Source: Phenylobacterium sp. (GTDB lineage: Bacteria > Pseudomonadota > Alphaproteobacteria > Caulobacterales > Caulobacteraceae). From it: a stretch of DNA of 64,000 nucleotides. The stretch is from NCBI RefSeq assembly GCF_016124325.1, contig NZ_WGNY01000013.1:20229-84228 (forward strand), in the 5' to 3' direction. The notes beneath the pieces were generated by a model. It did no database searches. It had not been told where the DNA came from and worked only from the letters and a program-made list of their open reading frames with translations. Both the position numbers and the translations under genes were made by a program. This document shows positions 36,662-44,472 of this stretch, piece after piece; positions within the stretch are counted from its first letter, which is position 1, and each line of letters starts with the position of its first letter.

Positions 36662-38408
36662 TCTCCGCCGGATAGACCACCGGCAGCACGAGCGCCGTCG
36701 GATGGGCCTGGTCCATGTAGACCGAATTGGTCGCCACGCGCGGCTTGGCCGACCCGCCGGGCGCTTCGCCGGTGTTGGGGTTCACGTCGAAGCGCGGAGC
36801 GTTGGACGAGGTGATGTGCAGCGCGATCCGGTGGCCCTTCTCGAAGGTCAGGGCGGTGGGCCACAGGTCGACCGTCATCTCCTCGGGCGCGCCGGGGGTC
36901 ATCAGCTTGATGTCGTCGGGCATGCGCCCGTTGCGGAACCGGGCGCGGATCGGCGCGTCGAGGACCAGGGCCTCGTAGCCGTCGGGATAGACGTCGACCA
37001 GCTTGGCCATGAAGTCGGTGTCGAGGCCGTCGGTGGCGCCGTAGAGCTCGACCTTGACCGGCCCGGCGATGGTGACGTCGCTCTCCAGCGGCGGGGTGGA
37101 GAAGCGCAGGTAGTCCTGGCGCTCGCCCACCTGGCGCTGGTCTTCCGGCCCCCGGTCGAAGGTGAGGTTCGCCCCGCCGTAGGTGGGCACCGGATTGGCC
37201 GGATCGAACCGATAGCTGAGCTTCGAATCCGCCGCCGCCGGCGCCTTGGTGGTCAGGCCGTGGTCGGGGGTCGGATAGTAGCGGACCTCGCGGTAGGCCG
37301 GCGGCCAGTTGGCCGAGACCAGCGCGCGGTTCTTGGCCGAGTAGGCGCCCTTCTCCGCGGAGGCCATCATGAAATAGCGGACCGGCGGCTCGGACATGAT
37401 CCCGTTGTCCTGGCCCTTCAGCCAGTAGTCGAACCAGCGGATCTCCTGGTCGCCGCCGAAGACGGCGCGGTCGCTGCCCGGATACTCCAGGCCGCCCGAG
37501 AGCGGGCCGTGGCCGAACGGGCCCATGAGGAGCTTCTGGTTGCCCCGCGCGCCCTTGGACCCGTGGTTCTGCAGGAACTCGAAGTTCTCGACCGTGCCGC
37601 CGTTGAAGATGTCGTACCAGCCGCCGACGTGGAAGATCGGGATCTGGATGTACTTGCGGTTGGCCGAGACCGAGACGCGGGCCCAGTCCACGTCGTCGAG
37701 GGCGCGGCGGCGCACCTGGTCGAGCACCTCCTGCGAGGTCCCCTGCTGGCTGAGCCAGCCGATGGTGTCCTTGTCCTTCAGGACGCCGCCCGGATAGCTG
37801 TAGGTCAGCCGATCGGCCGGATTGACCACGATGTAGGCCGCCTTCAGGTGCGGCGGCGCGGCCATGGCCGCGGCCATCGAGGTGATGCCGAGGGCCGAGC
37901 CGCCGGTCATTCCCACCTTGCCGTTGCTCCAGGGCTGGGTGGCGGCCCATTCCACGGCGTCGAAGCCGTCGTCGATGTCGTTCTCGAAGGCGGCGTAGAA
38001 GCCCTGCGAGCGACCCTTGCCGCGCACGTCCTGGAGGACGAAGACATAGCCCGCGTCGGTGTAGCGCTTGGCCTGTTCGACATAGCGCTGGCGGTTCTTG
38101 GAGCCGTCGGGATCGTTCTGTTTGTCGATCCGGCCGTCCTTCAGATAGGGCGTGCGCGACAGCACCACCGGCCAGGGCCCCGCGCCCGTCGGCTTGAAGA
38201 CGTTGGCGGCGAGCTTCACGCCGTCGCGCGTGGTCATGTATTCCTCGACCGCGCCGGGCGGCAGGCCGGGCCAGTCGGGCGCCTTCTTGGCGGCCGCAGC
38301 CAGCACGGCCCCGGTCGTCTGGGCGCCGGCGGGCGCCGCGCCGAAGATGAGAACCAGCGCCGCCGAAGCCAGCGCGAGCCTGCGCATGCCAGTCATTTGG
38401 CCAACCAT
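36654..38408 (-). CDS. Secreted CocE/NonD-family (S15-like) hydrolase
   Basis: The protein has 584 residues, with a signal peptide (MRRLALASAALVLIFGAAPAGAQ after a short leader). The N-terminal alpha/beta-hydrolase part contains EYMTTRDGVKLAANVFKP, VLQDVRGKGRSQG and the nucleophile elbow GMTGGSALGIT, where GGSALG replaces the more common GxSYxG. The C-terminal jelly-roll domain (DVTIAGPVKVELYG, GHRIALHITSSNAPRFDVNPNTG) is typical of X-Pro dipeptidyl peptidase/glutaryl-7-ACA acylase relatives. ATG 38408 is favoured because GGAGG lies 10 nt upstream. Substrate (ester or amide) unknown. Confidence 0.9.
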   Translation of the reverse strand: MVGQMTGMRRLALASAALVLIFGAAPAGAQTTGAVLAAAAKKAPDWPGLPPGAVEEYMTTRDGVKLAANVFKPTGAGPWPVVLSRTPYLKDGRIDKQNDPDGSKNRQRYVEQAKRYTDAGYVFVLQDVRGKGRSQGFYAAFENDIDDGFDAVEWAATQPWSNGKVGMTGGSALGITSMAAAMAAPPHLKAAYIVVNPADRLTYSYPGGVLKDKDTIGWLSQQGTSQEVLDQVRRRALDDVDWARVSVSANRKYIQIPIFHVGGWYDIFNGGTVENFEFLQNHGSKGARGNQKLLMGPFGHGPLSGGLEYPGSDRAVFGGDQEIRWFDYWLKGQDNGIMSEPPVRYFMMASAEKGAYSAKNRALVSANWPPAYREVRYYPTPDHGLTTKAPAAADSKLSYRFDPANPVPTYGGANLTFDRGPEDQRQVGERQDYLRFSTPPLESDVTIAGPVKVELYGATDGLDTDFMAKLVDVYPDGYEALVLDAPIRARFRNGRMPDDIKLMTPGAPEEMTVDLWPTALTFEKGHRIALHITSSNAPRFDVNPNTGEAPGGSAKPRVATNSVYMDQAHPTALVLPVVYPAETK

Positions 38409-38525
38409 CTCGAATATCCCTCCCACGGGTCTTCGCGCCCGCCGAACCGCGTCGATGGCGCCATCTAAGCACGGCGGGGCGCCGCCGTCCTTTCCGCGCC
38501 GAAACGCGGCGGCTAGAATCCGCGG

Positions 38526-39752
38526 ATGGACCTAGCCCACGCCGAAGCCCTGGACGCCGCCGACACCCTGGCGGGCTTCCGTGACGCTTTCGAGCTGCCC
38601 CAGGGGCTGATCTACCTGGACGGCAACTCGCTGGGGCCCCTGCCCCGCGCCACGGCGCCGCGCCTCGATGCGCTGGTGCGCCGCGAGTGGGGCGAGAAGC
38701 TGATCACCAGCTGGAACGGCGCGGGCTGGATCGAGGCGCCGGAGCGGGTCGGCGGCAAGATCGCCCGGCTGATCGGGGCGAAGGCCGGCGAGGTCGTGGC
38801 GGCCGACTCCACCTCGACCAACCTGTTCAAGGTGGCGGCGGGGGCGCTGTCGCTGCGGCCCGGGCGGCGGACCATCGTCACCGAGCGGGGCAACTTCCAC
38901 ACCGACATCTATGTGCTGGAGGGGCTGTGCGCCGTGGCCGGCGCGACGTTGAAGGTGGTCGAGCCCGACGAGGTGCTGGCGGCGATCGACGACGACACGG
39001 CGGCCGTCGTCCTGACCCACGTCCACTACAAGACCGCGCGGCGCTGGGACATGGCGGGCGTGACGGCGGCGGCGCACGCCAGGGGCGCGCTGGCGATCTG
39101 GGACCTCAGCCACACCACCGGGGCGCTGGCGGTCGACCTCCATGCGGCCCGGGCCGATCTGGCGGTGGGCTGCGGCTACAAGTACCTGAACGGCGGTCCG
39201 GGCGCGCCGGCCTTCCTGTTCGTGGCGGAGCGGCACCAGGGCGCGATCGCCCAGCCCCTGTCGGGCTGGATGGGCCATGCCGCTCCCTTCGCGTTCGAGG
39301 ACAGCTACCGCCCGGCGGGCGACATCCGGCGGCTGCTGTGCGGCACGCCGCCGATCCTGGGGCTGGCGGCGCTGGAGGCCGGCGTGGACCTGCAGCTGCA
39401 GGCCGACCCGAAGGCCGTCGAGGCCAAGGGCCTGGCGCTGTGCGACCTGTTCATCCGCCTGACGGAGGCGCGCTGCGCGGGCCACGGCCTGGAGCTGGTG
39501 GGGCCGCGGGAGGCGGACGCGCGCGGCCTGCACGTCTCGTTCGCCCATCCGGACGCCTACGCCATCGTCCAGGCGCTGATCGCGCGCGGCGTGGTCGGCG
39601 ACTTCCGCGATCCGGACGTGGCGCGCTTCGGCTTCTCGCCGCTGTACCTGCGCTTCGCCGACGTCTGGGACGCCGTGGAGATCCTGCGCGAGGTGATGGC
39701 GGCGCGCGCGTTCGACACGCCGGAGTTCCGGTCGAGGGCCGCCGTAACGTGA
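38526..39752 (+). CDS. kynU: Kynureninase
   Basis: This 408-residue fold type I PLP enzyme cleaves kynurenine to anthranilate and alanine. Diagnostic: IYLDGNSLGPLPRAT, NGAGWIEAPERVGGKIARLIGA, ESTST-like ADSTSTNLFK, LSHTTGALAVDLHA and the PLP lysine in GCGYKYLNGGPGAPAFLF. Neighbouring tryptophan-catabolic genes (kynA, kynB) are not adjacent; the following acyl-CoA synthetase could be in the same unit (88 bp gap). I considered an EgtE-type lyase because of the ergothioneine gene nearby, but the motifs are those of kynureninase. Confidence 0.94.
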   Translation: MDLAHAEALDAADTLAGFRDAFELPQGLIYLDGNSLGPLPRATAPRLDALVRREWGEKLITSWNGAGWIEAPERVGGKIARLIGAKAGEVVAADSTSTNLFKVAAGALSLRPGRRTIVTERGNFHTDIYVLEGLCAVAGATLKVVEPDEVLAAIDDDTAAVVLTHVHYKTARRWDMAGVTAAAHARGALAIWDLSHTTGALAVDLHAARADLAVGCGYKYLNGGPGAPAFLFVAERHQGAIAQPLSGWMGHAAPFAFEDSYRPAGDIRRLLCGTPPILGLAALEAGVDLQLQADPKAVEAKGLALCDLFIRLTEARCAGHGLELVGPREADARGLHVSFAHPDAYAIVQALIARGVVGDFRDPDVARFGFSPLYLRFADVWDAVEILREVMAARAFDTPEFRSRAAVT

Positions 39753-39840
39753 CCCCCGGTTGGCGCGCCGCGCGGCATTCGATAGCCTTCAAAGCTTCAG
39801 CGGGCGGCCACAAGCCCGCGGCAGGAAACCCAAGGGCGGC

Positions 39841-41400
39841 ATGACCGACGAACCGATCCAAATCCTCACCGACATCCCGCGCGTGCACGGCCAGGCCCGC
39901 GGGGGCCACGTGGCCGTGAGCTTCGAGGGACGCGACCTGACCTACGCCGAGCTGGAGCGCCGCTCGGACCGGGTGGCGGCCTTCCTGCAGGACCTGGGCG
40001 TGAAGCCGGGCGACCGGGTCGCGTGGCTGGGCCGGCCGACCGAGAGCTGGTTCGAGATTTTCTTCGGCGTGGCCAAGGCGCGCGCCTGCTTCGCGCCGAT
40101 CAACTCGCGGCTGGCGGTTCCGGAGGTGGCGTTCATCCTCCAGGACTCCGGGGCGAACGTGTTCTTCGTGAGTCCCGAGTTCATGGCCGCGGCCGAACAG
40201 GTGGTGGCCCAGGTGGATCGCCCGATCGAGCTGATCGAGGTGGGCGGGCCCGATCCCGACGCCACCCGCTACGCCGCCCTGCGCGAGGCGGCCGGCGCGC
40301 CCCGGCCGGAGACGCCCGAGCCGGACGACGACGTGCTGCAGCTCTACACCTCGGGCACGACCGGCCTGCCCAAGGGCGTACGGCTCTCCAACCGCAACTA
40401 TTCGGCCTTCCTGATGCTGCGGACCCGGGTGGAGGGCTTCGACTACGGCCCGGACGACACCGTGCTGATCCTGATGCCCATGTTCCACGTGGCGGGCACC
40501 AACATCAGCTTCTCGGGCCTGGCGGCCGGCGGGCGGCTGGTGCTGCAGGCCGAGTTCAGCCCCCCGGCGGTGCTGCAGGCGATGGAGGCCGAGAAGGTGG
40601 CCCACGTCTTCCTGGCGCCGGTGATGATCAACGCCCTGCTGCAGACGCCGGGCGTGGAGAAGGTCGACTACTCGACGCTGCGGACCATCTCGTACGGCGC
40701 CTCGCCGATCTCGGAGGCGGTGCTGAAGAAGGCCACCGAGACCTTCGGCTGCGGCTTCATCCAGTTCTACGGCATGACCGAGACGACCGGCGCCGGCACG
40801 ACGCTGGCGCCCGGCGACCACCAGGGCGAACTGATGCGCGCCTGCGGGCGCTCGTGGGTGACGCTGGAGACGCGGATCGCCGACGAGGACGGCAACACCC
40901 TGCCCGCCGGCGAGATCGGCGAGATCGAGATCCGCGGGCCGATCGTGATGGCCGGCTACTGGAACCGCCCGGAGGCCACAGCCGAGACGATCCGCCCCGA
41001 CGGCTGGCTGCGCACGGGCGACGCCGGCTACCGCAACGAGGACGGCTTCTTCTTCGTCCACGACCGGGTGAAGGACATGATCGTTTCGGGCGGCGAGAAC
41101 GTCTATCCGGCCGAGGTGGAGAACGCGATCCTGGGCTGCCCCGGCGTGGCCGACGCCGCCGTGATCGGCGTGCCGGACGACAAGTGGGGCGAGGCGGTGA
41201 AGGCCATCGTGGTGCCCGCGCCGGGCCAGCGCCCGGACCCCGCCGACGTCATCGCCTGGGCCCGTCAGCGGATCGCCGGCTACAAGGCGCCCAAGTCGGT
41301 CGACTTCATCGACGCCCTGCCGCGGAACCCGTCCGGCAAGGTGCTGCGCCGCGAACTGCGCAAGCCGTACTGGGAAGGGCGCGACCGGAAGGTCGGTTAG
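39841..41400 (+). CDS. Acyl-CoA synthetase (AMP-forming, class I adenylate-forming)
   Basis: This 519-residue enzyme has the AMP-binding P-loop LYTSGTTGLPKGVRLSNRN, FYGMTETTGAGT (A5), the GWLRTGDAGYRNEDGFFFVHDRVKDMI hinge (A7/A8) and the catalytic lysine in PRNPSGKVLRRELR. It would activate a carboxylate to acyl-AMP then acyl-CoA, being closest in style to long-/medium-chain FadD-like ligases. A repeat copy begins right at its stop codon and may end transcription. Confidence 0.93.
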   Translation: MTDEPIQILTDIPRVHGQARGGHVAVSFEGRDLTYAELERRSDRVAAFLQDLGVKPGDRVAWLGRPTESWFEIFFGVAKARACFAPINSRLAVPEVAFILQDSGANVFFVSPEFMAAAEQVVAQVDRPIELIEVGGPDPDATRYAALREAAGAPRPETPEPDDDVLQLYTSGTTGLPKGVRLSNRNYSAFLMLRTRVEGFDYGPDDTVLILMPMFHVAGTNISFSGLAAGGRLVLQAEFSPPAVLQAMEAEKVAHVFLAPVMINALLQTPGVEKVDYSTLRTISYGASPISEAVLKKATETFGCGFIQFYGMTETTGAGTTLAPGDHQGELMRACGRSWVTLETRIADEDGNTLPAGEIGEIEIRGPIVMAGYWNRPEATAETIRPDGWLRTGDAGYRNEDGFFFVHDRVKDMIVSGGENVYPAEVENAILGCPGVADAAVIGVPDDKWGEAVKAIVVPAPGQRPDPADVIAWARQRIAGYKAPKSVDFIDALPRNPSGKVLRRELRKPYWEGRDRKVG

Positions 41401-41460
41401 AGCCCGTCAGGGTGAAGTGGACGCCGGTTCGCCCGCCCGGACGGGAAGGCTCTAGGGCCC
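41400..41460. repeat. Dispersed hairpin repeat, copy 1
   Basis: Element starting GAGCCCGTCAGGGTGAAGTG and ending GAAGGCTCTAGGGCCC, about 60 bp. It spans the whole gap between the convergent acyl-CoA synthetase and MFS genes, and includes the MFS stop codon. It is an imperfect palindrome (GAGCC...GGCTC, CCCGTC...GACGGG, GGTGAA...TTC-x-CC). A second copy, about 90% identical by eye, is in inverse orientation at 53402-53466. Confidence 0.8.
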
Positions 41461-42906
41461 TGCCGCGACCTGACCCTCGCGGTCCAGCGGCTCGGGGCGC
41501 GGCCGGGGCCGCAGGCGCAGGCGCAGCAGGCTGACGGCCGTCGCGACCAGACCCAGAGCCGCGGCGACCGCCATGGCCGCCGACGTCGTCTTCGGCCCGC
41601 CCACGTGGAAGAAGATCGCCGTGGTCACCGCCCCCACGGTCTGGCCGACCAGCCGGGCCGTGGCCAGGGCGCCGCCGGCCGCGCCGCTGCGGTTCAGCGG
41701 CGCCGAGGTGATCATCGCCCGGTTGTTGGGGGCCTGGAACGTGCCGAAGCCGAGGCCGCAGAGCGCCATCCGCCAGATGATGTCGAGGTCGCTCGCGCCG
41801 GGCCGGACCAGCGACAGGGCCAGCAGGCCCGCGCTCAGCAGCGCCAGCCCCACCCCGCCCAGCGCGCCGGCGCGGTAGCGGTCGGCGAGCCGGCCGGCGA
41901 TCGGGGCGGCGATCCCGACCGCGATCGGCCAGGGGGTCATCAGGAGCCCCGTCTCCACCGCCGTGCGGCCCAGGACCGACTGCAGGTAGAAGGGCAGGCT
42001 CACGAAGGCCATCATCTGGGCGGTGAACGAGACCACCGAGGTGGCCACCGACAGGCCGAAGATGGGGATGCGCATCAGATCGAGCGGCACCAGAGGCGCC
42101 GGTTGCCGGACCGTGCGCCGCACCAGCAGGACCGCGGCCGCTAGACCCACGGCCAGTTTGACGAGCCCGGGGCCCAGGGAGTCGCGGGCCACGTTCTCGG
42201 CCCCCAGGATGATGAGGCCGAAGGCGAGGCCGTTGAGAACCGCCGCGATCCAGTCGAACGGATGGTCGGAGCGTTCGGTGTGCGGCAGGGCGCGGCTGGC
42301 GATGGCGATGGCCACGACGCCGATGGGCACGTTGATCGCGAACAGCCACTCCCACGAGGCCGTGGCCAGGATGCCCGAGGCCACCGTCGGGCCGATGGCG
42401 GCGGAGATCGAGATGACCAGGGCGTTCAGCCCGATGCCGCGCCCCACGAGGCGCTTCGGATAGGTGAAGCGCACGAGGGCGGCGTTGATGCTCATGATGC
42501 CGCCCGCGCCCAGGCCCTGGAACACCCGCGCGGCCGTCAGCTCGGCCAGGGTGTGCGACAGGGCGCAGCCCAGCGACCCGAGGGTGAAGACGGCGAGGCC
42601 CGCCAGATAGACGCGCCGATAGCCCAGCCGGTCGCCGAGGGCGGCCAGGGGCAGCAGGGTGACGGTGATGGCCAGCTGGTAGGCGTTGACCACCCAGATC
42701 GACGAGGCGGGGCTGGCCCGAAGCTCGGCGGCGATGGTCGGCAGGGCGACGTTGGCGATCGCCCCATCCAGCACCGACATGGTCATGGCCATCCAGATGG
42801 CCAGGATCGACCAGTAGCGCCGCGGGGTCGGCAGGCCGTCGGGCTGGCCGATCGGCGGGCCTGGACTGGCGCCAGGGACGGGAGCGGCCGAGGCCGTGTC
42901 GGTCAT
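41452..42906 (-). CDS. MFS multidrug exporter (DHA2/EmrB-QacA type)
   Basis: This 484-residue transporter has about fourteen hydrophobic helices. Seen: IWMAMTMSVLDGAIANVALPTIA in TM1 (motif D1), ALGDRLGYRRVY (motif A between TM2 and TM3), GLGAGGIMSINAALVRF (motif B/C region with the antiporter glycines) and GPTVASGILATASWEWLFAINVPIG (motif C). These place it in the proton-drug antiporter DHA2 group. Start ATG 42906 (MTDTASAAP). Substrate unknown; no adaptor gene is adjacent. Confidence 0.92.
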   Translation of the reverse strand: MTDTASAAPVPGASPGPPIGQPDGLPTPRRYWSILAIWMAMTMSVLDGAIANVALPTIAAELRASPASSIWVVNAYQLAITVTLLPLAALGDRLGYRRVYLAGLAVFTLGSLGCALSHTLAELTAARVFQGLGAGGIMSINAALVRFTYPKRLVGRGIGLNALVISISAAIGPTVASGILATASWEWLFAINVPIGVVAIAIASRALPHTERSDHPFDWIAAVLNGLAFGLIILGAENVARDSLGPGLVKLAVGLAAAVLLVRRTVRQPAPLVPLDLMRIPIFGLSVATSVVSFTAQMMAFVSLPFYLQSVLGRTAVETGLLMTPWPIAVGIAAPIAGRLADRYRAGALGGVGLALLSAGLLALSLVRPGASDLDIIWRMALCGLGFGTFQAPNNRAMITSAPLNRSGAAGGALATARLVGQTVGAVTTAIFFHVGGPKTTSAAMAVAAALGLVATAVSLLRLRLRPRPRPEPLDREGQVAAGP

Positions 42907-42968
42907 GGCCGACAAACGCCTCAGCGCGCCCCCGGTGGCAAGCCCCTATCGGCGGGCGTGGAGGCCGA

Positions 42969-43580
42969 TCAGGCGGCGGTCGCGCTGGGGCGGGCCTTCA
43001 CCCGGGCGAACCACTCGTTCACGCGCTTGAACTTGGGGTCCAGCGGCTGGCCGATCATGCCGCCGAACTCGATGAAGGCGAACAGCAGGATGTCGGCCAG
43101 GGTGAAGCGGTCGCCCGCCAGCCAGGGGCCCTTCATGTTGGCCTCGATCCACTCGACGCCGTCCTGGGCCACCGCCTTGAGGCCGGGCGCGGCTTCGGGC
43201 ACGCAGCGCATGCGGCTCTGGAACATCGGCAGGCCCTCGGCGTAGCGGAAGCCGTTGGCCATGGGCTCGGCCACCTTGATGTCGGCCCGGCGCGTCCACA
43301 TGCGGGTCTCGGCGCGCTCTTCCGGCGTCGTCCCGATCAGCGGCGGGTTGGGATGCTTCTCCTCGATGTATTCGCAGATCGCGGTGATCTCGCCCAGGCA
43401 GCTGCCGTCATCCAGCTCCAGGGCCGGCGACTGGCCCGAGGGATTGAACCTCGTGTAGGGCTCGCGCCGGTTCTCGCCGCCGCGGAGATCGAGCTCCACC
43501 TTGTCGAGCTTCAGGCCCTTCTCCGCGAGGAACATGGTGACGACCCGCGGATTGGGACCGATGGAGGTGTAGAGCTTCAT
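42969..43580 (-). CDS. Glutathione S-transferase
   Basis: This 203-residue protein has an N-terminal thioredoxin fold, MKLYTSIGPNPRVVTMFLAEKGL. It also has the cis-Pro and GSH-binding motif NPSGQSPALELDDGSCLGEITAICEYI (P then E/S-T-like), and an all-helical C-terminal domain with FTLADILLFAFIEFG, the N-capping-box motif. The residue equivalent to the catalytic Ser/Cys/Tyr is probably Ser6 or the adjacent polar residue. A general cytosolic detoxification enzyme; substrate unknown. Confidence 0.92.
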   Translation of the reverse strand: MKLYTSIGPNPRVVTMFLAEKGLKLDKVELDLRGGENRREPYTRFNPSGQSPALELDDGSCLGEITAICEYIEEKHPNPPLIGTTPEERAETRMWTRRADIKVAEPMANGFRYAEGLPMFQSRMRCVPEAAPGLKAVAQDGVEWIEANMKGPWLAGDRFTLADILLFAFIEFGGMIGQPLDPKFKRVNEWFARVKARPSATAA

Positions 43581-43681
43581 GGACGTCTCCCCGGGGCGGT
43601 CTCTGAATCTTGATCAGCCCGCCGGCCGCCCGCCGGCCAAAAGCTGGAATCACCCGGCCGATAGGCGTATAACGTCGCGCC

Positions 43682-43909
43682 ATGCAAGAGCGCAGTTTCC
43701 GCCAGGATCTGACGGGCTCGGATGAGAGCCTCGAAGACCTTCTGGCGCGCCTGAAGGCTCAGCCGATGCGGCCCAAGGCGCGACCCGGCCGATACCCGCC
43801 GCCGGATTCCGGACATTTCGTGACGTCGCGCCGGCCGCTGAGCGGCGCCGGGGGCGCCGAGGCCCCCCTGCCCGCGGACGTCCCGCTGCAGGACTGCTGC
43901 GGCTACTGA
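43682..43909 (+). CDS. Small conserved-looking protein of unknown function
   Basis: The 75-residue hydrophilic protein starts MQERSFRQDLTGSDESLEDL and ends LQDCCGY. It has an amphipathic N-terminal helix (ESLEDLLARLKA), a Pro/Arg-rich middle and a C-terminal CC pair. No family recognised. Codon use is like neighbours (GC-rich third positions). Its end overlaps the convergent gene at 43903 by 7 bp. A TATAAC-like element lies about 15 bp before the ATG, without a clear -35. Confidence 0.6.
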   Translation: MQERSFRQDLTGSDESLEDLLARLKAQPMRPKARPGRYPPPDSGHFVTSRRPLSGAGGAEAPLPADVPLQDCCGY

Positions 43910-44412
43910 ATCGGCGCGGCGTTGAAGTTGGCGGCGGTGTAGTTCGACGCCAGGACGCAGCGCGCCTCGTCCTGTGTCGTGAAGACCGTCGCCGGCTGGC
44001 CCGGTCCCGCGCGGAAATACCATTCGCCCTTCGCCGTCCGGACCATCAGGTCGCCGGGGCTGGTGAACTGGCAGGCCGGATGGAAGCGCCGCCCGCGGCC
44101 GCCCTTCTCGTAGATCGGGGCGCAGGCCACGTGGCCGTAGCGGCGGAAGAACGTCACCTCCTCGTAGTCGAACCGCTGCGGGCCCTTGAGGCCCGGCGTC
44201 AGGAACTGGGCCCGGGTGATCCGCGGACACGGCGGGCCGTCGATGGCCCAGGCCTTGGCGTCGGCGATTCGCCCCCGGAGCATCTCCCGGTCCTTGGCGA
44301 TGATGTGCGCGGCGATCCAGCCCACGCCCAGAGCGAGCGCGCCCAGAAGCAGGACGCGGGTCCGCCGGCCGAACAGGTACGACTGGAGCGAGAAGGGATC
44401 GCGGCGCGCCAA
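43903..44412 (-). CDS. Unknown membrane-anchored four-cysteine protein (paralogue of 11336-11821)
   Basis: 169 residues from TTG 44412. GGAG 8 nt upstream is the ribosome-binding site, and no ATG/GTG is available before an upstream stop. One TM segment (about 18-38), then a probably periplasmic domain. Shared with the 11336 gene: AW-x-I-DGPPCP, F-x-Y-x-x-x-TFFRRYG-x-x-x-C, CQF-x-x-PG-x-L-x-V, QPATV and RCVL, with all four cysteines (62, 97, 114, 152) kept. Two strong palindromes of the same type as upstream of 11336 precede it, one containing the ribosome-binding site. Function unknown. Confidence 0.75.
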   Translation of the reverse strand: MARRDPFSLQSYLFGRRTRVLLLGALALGVGWIAAHIIAKDREMLRGRIADAKAWAIDGPPCPRITRAQFLTPGLKGPQRFDYEEVTFFRRYGHVACAPIYEKGGRGRRFHPACQFTSPGDLMVRTAKGEWYFRAGPGQPATVFTTQDEARCVLASNYTAANFNAAPIQ

Positions 44413-44420
44413 GGCGGGGA

Positions 44421-44464
44421 CTCCGGTTTACGAATGTAAACCGGAGCAAGCTTACGGATGTAAG
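44421..44464. promoter_or_regulatory. Tandem operators TTAC-N4-GTAA upstream of the 43903-44412 gene
   Basis: Site 1 (44421-44446) is a perfect 11-bp inverted repeat, CTCCGGTTTAC and its complement, around GAAT. Site 2 (44451-44464) is CTTAC-GGAT-GTAAG. Centres are 24 bp apart. Both contain TTAC-(G)-x-AT-GTAA, as at 11289-11300. Site 1's arm includes the Shine-Dalgarno GGAG of the downstream gene, so it may act as an operator, an RNA hairpin hiding the ribosome site, or both. Confidence 0.65.
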
Positions 44465-44472
44465 TCAAGCCG

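Noticed and set aside
38526..39752. EgtE-type sulfoxide lyase to complete an ergothioneine cluster
   Set aside because: Motifs (YLDGNSLGPLP, WIEAPERVGGKIARLIGA) are those of kynureninase.
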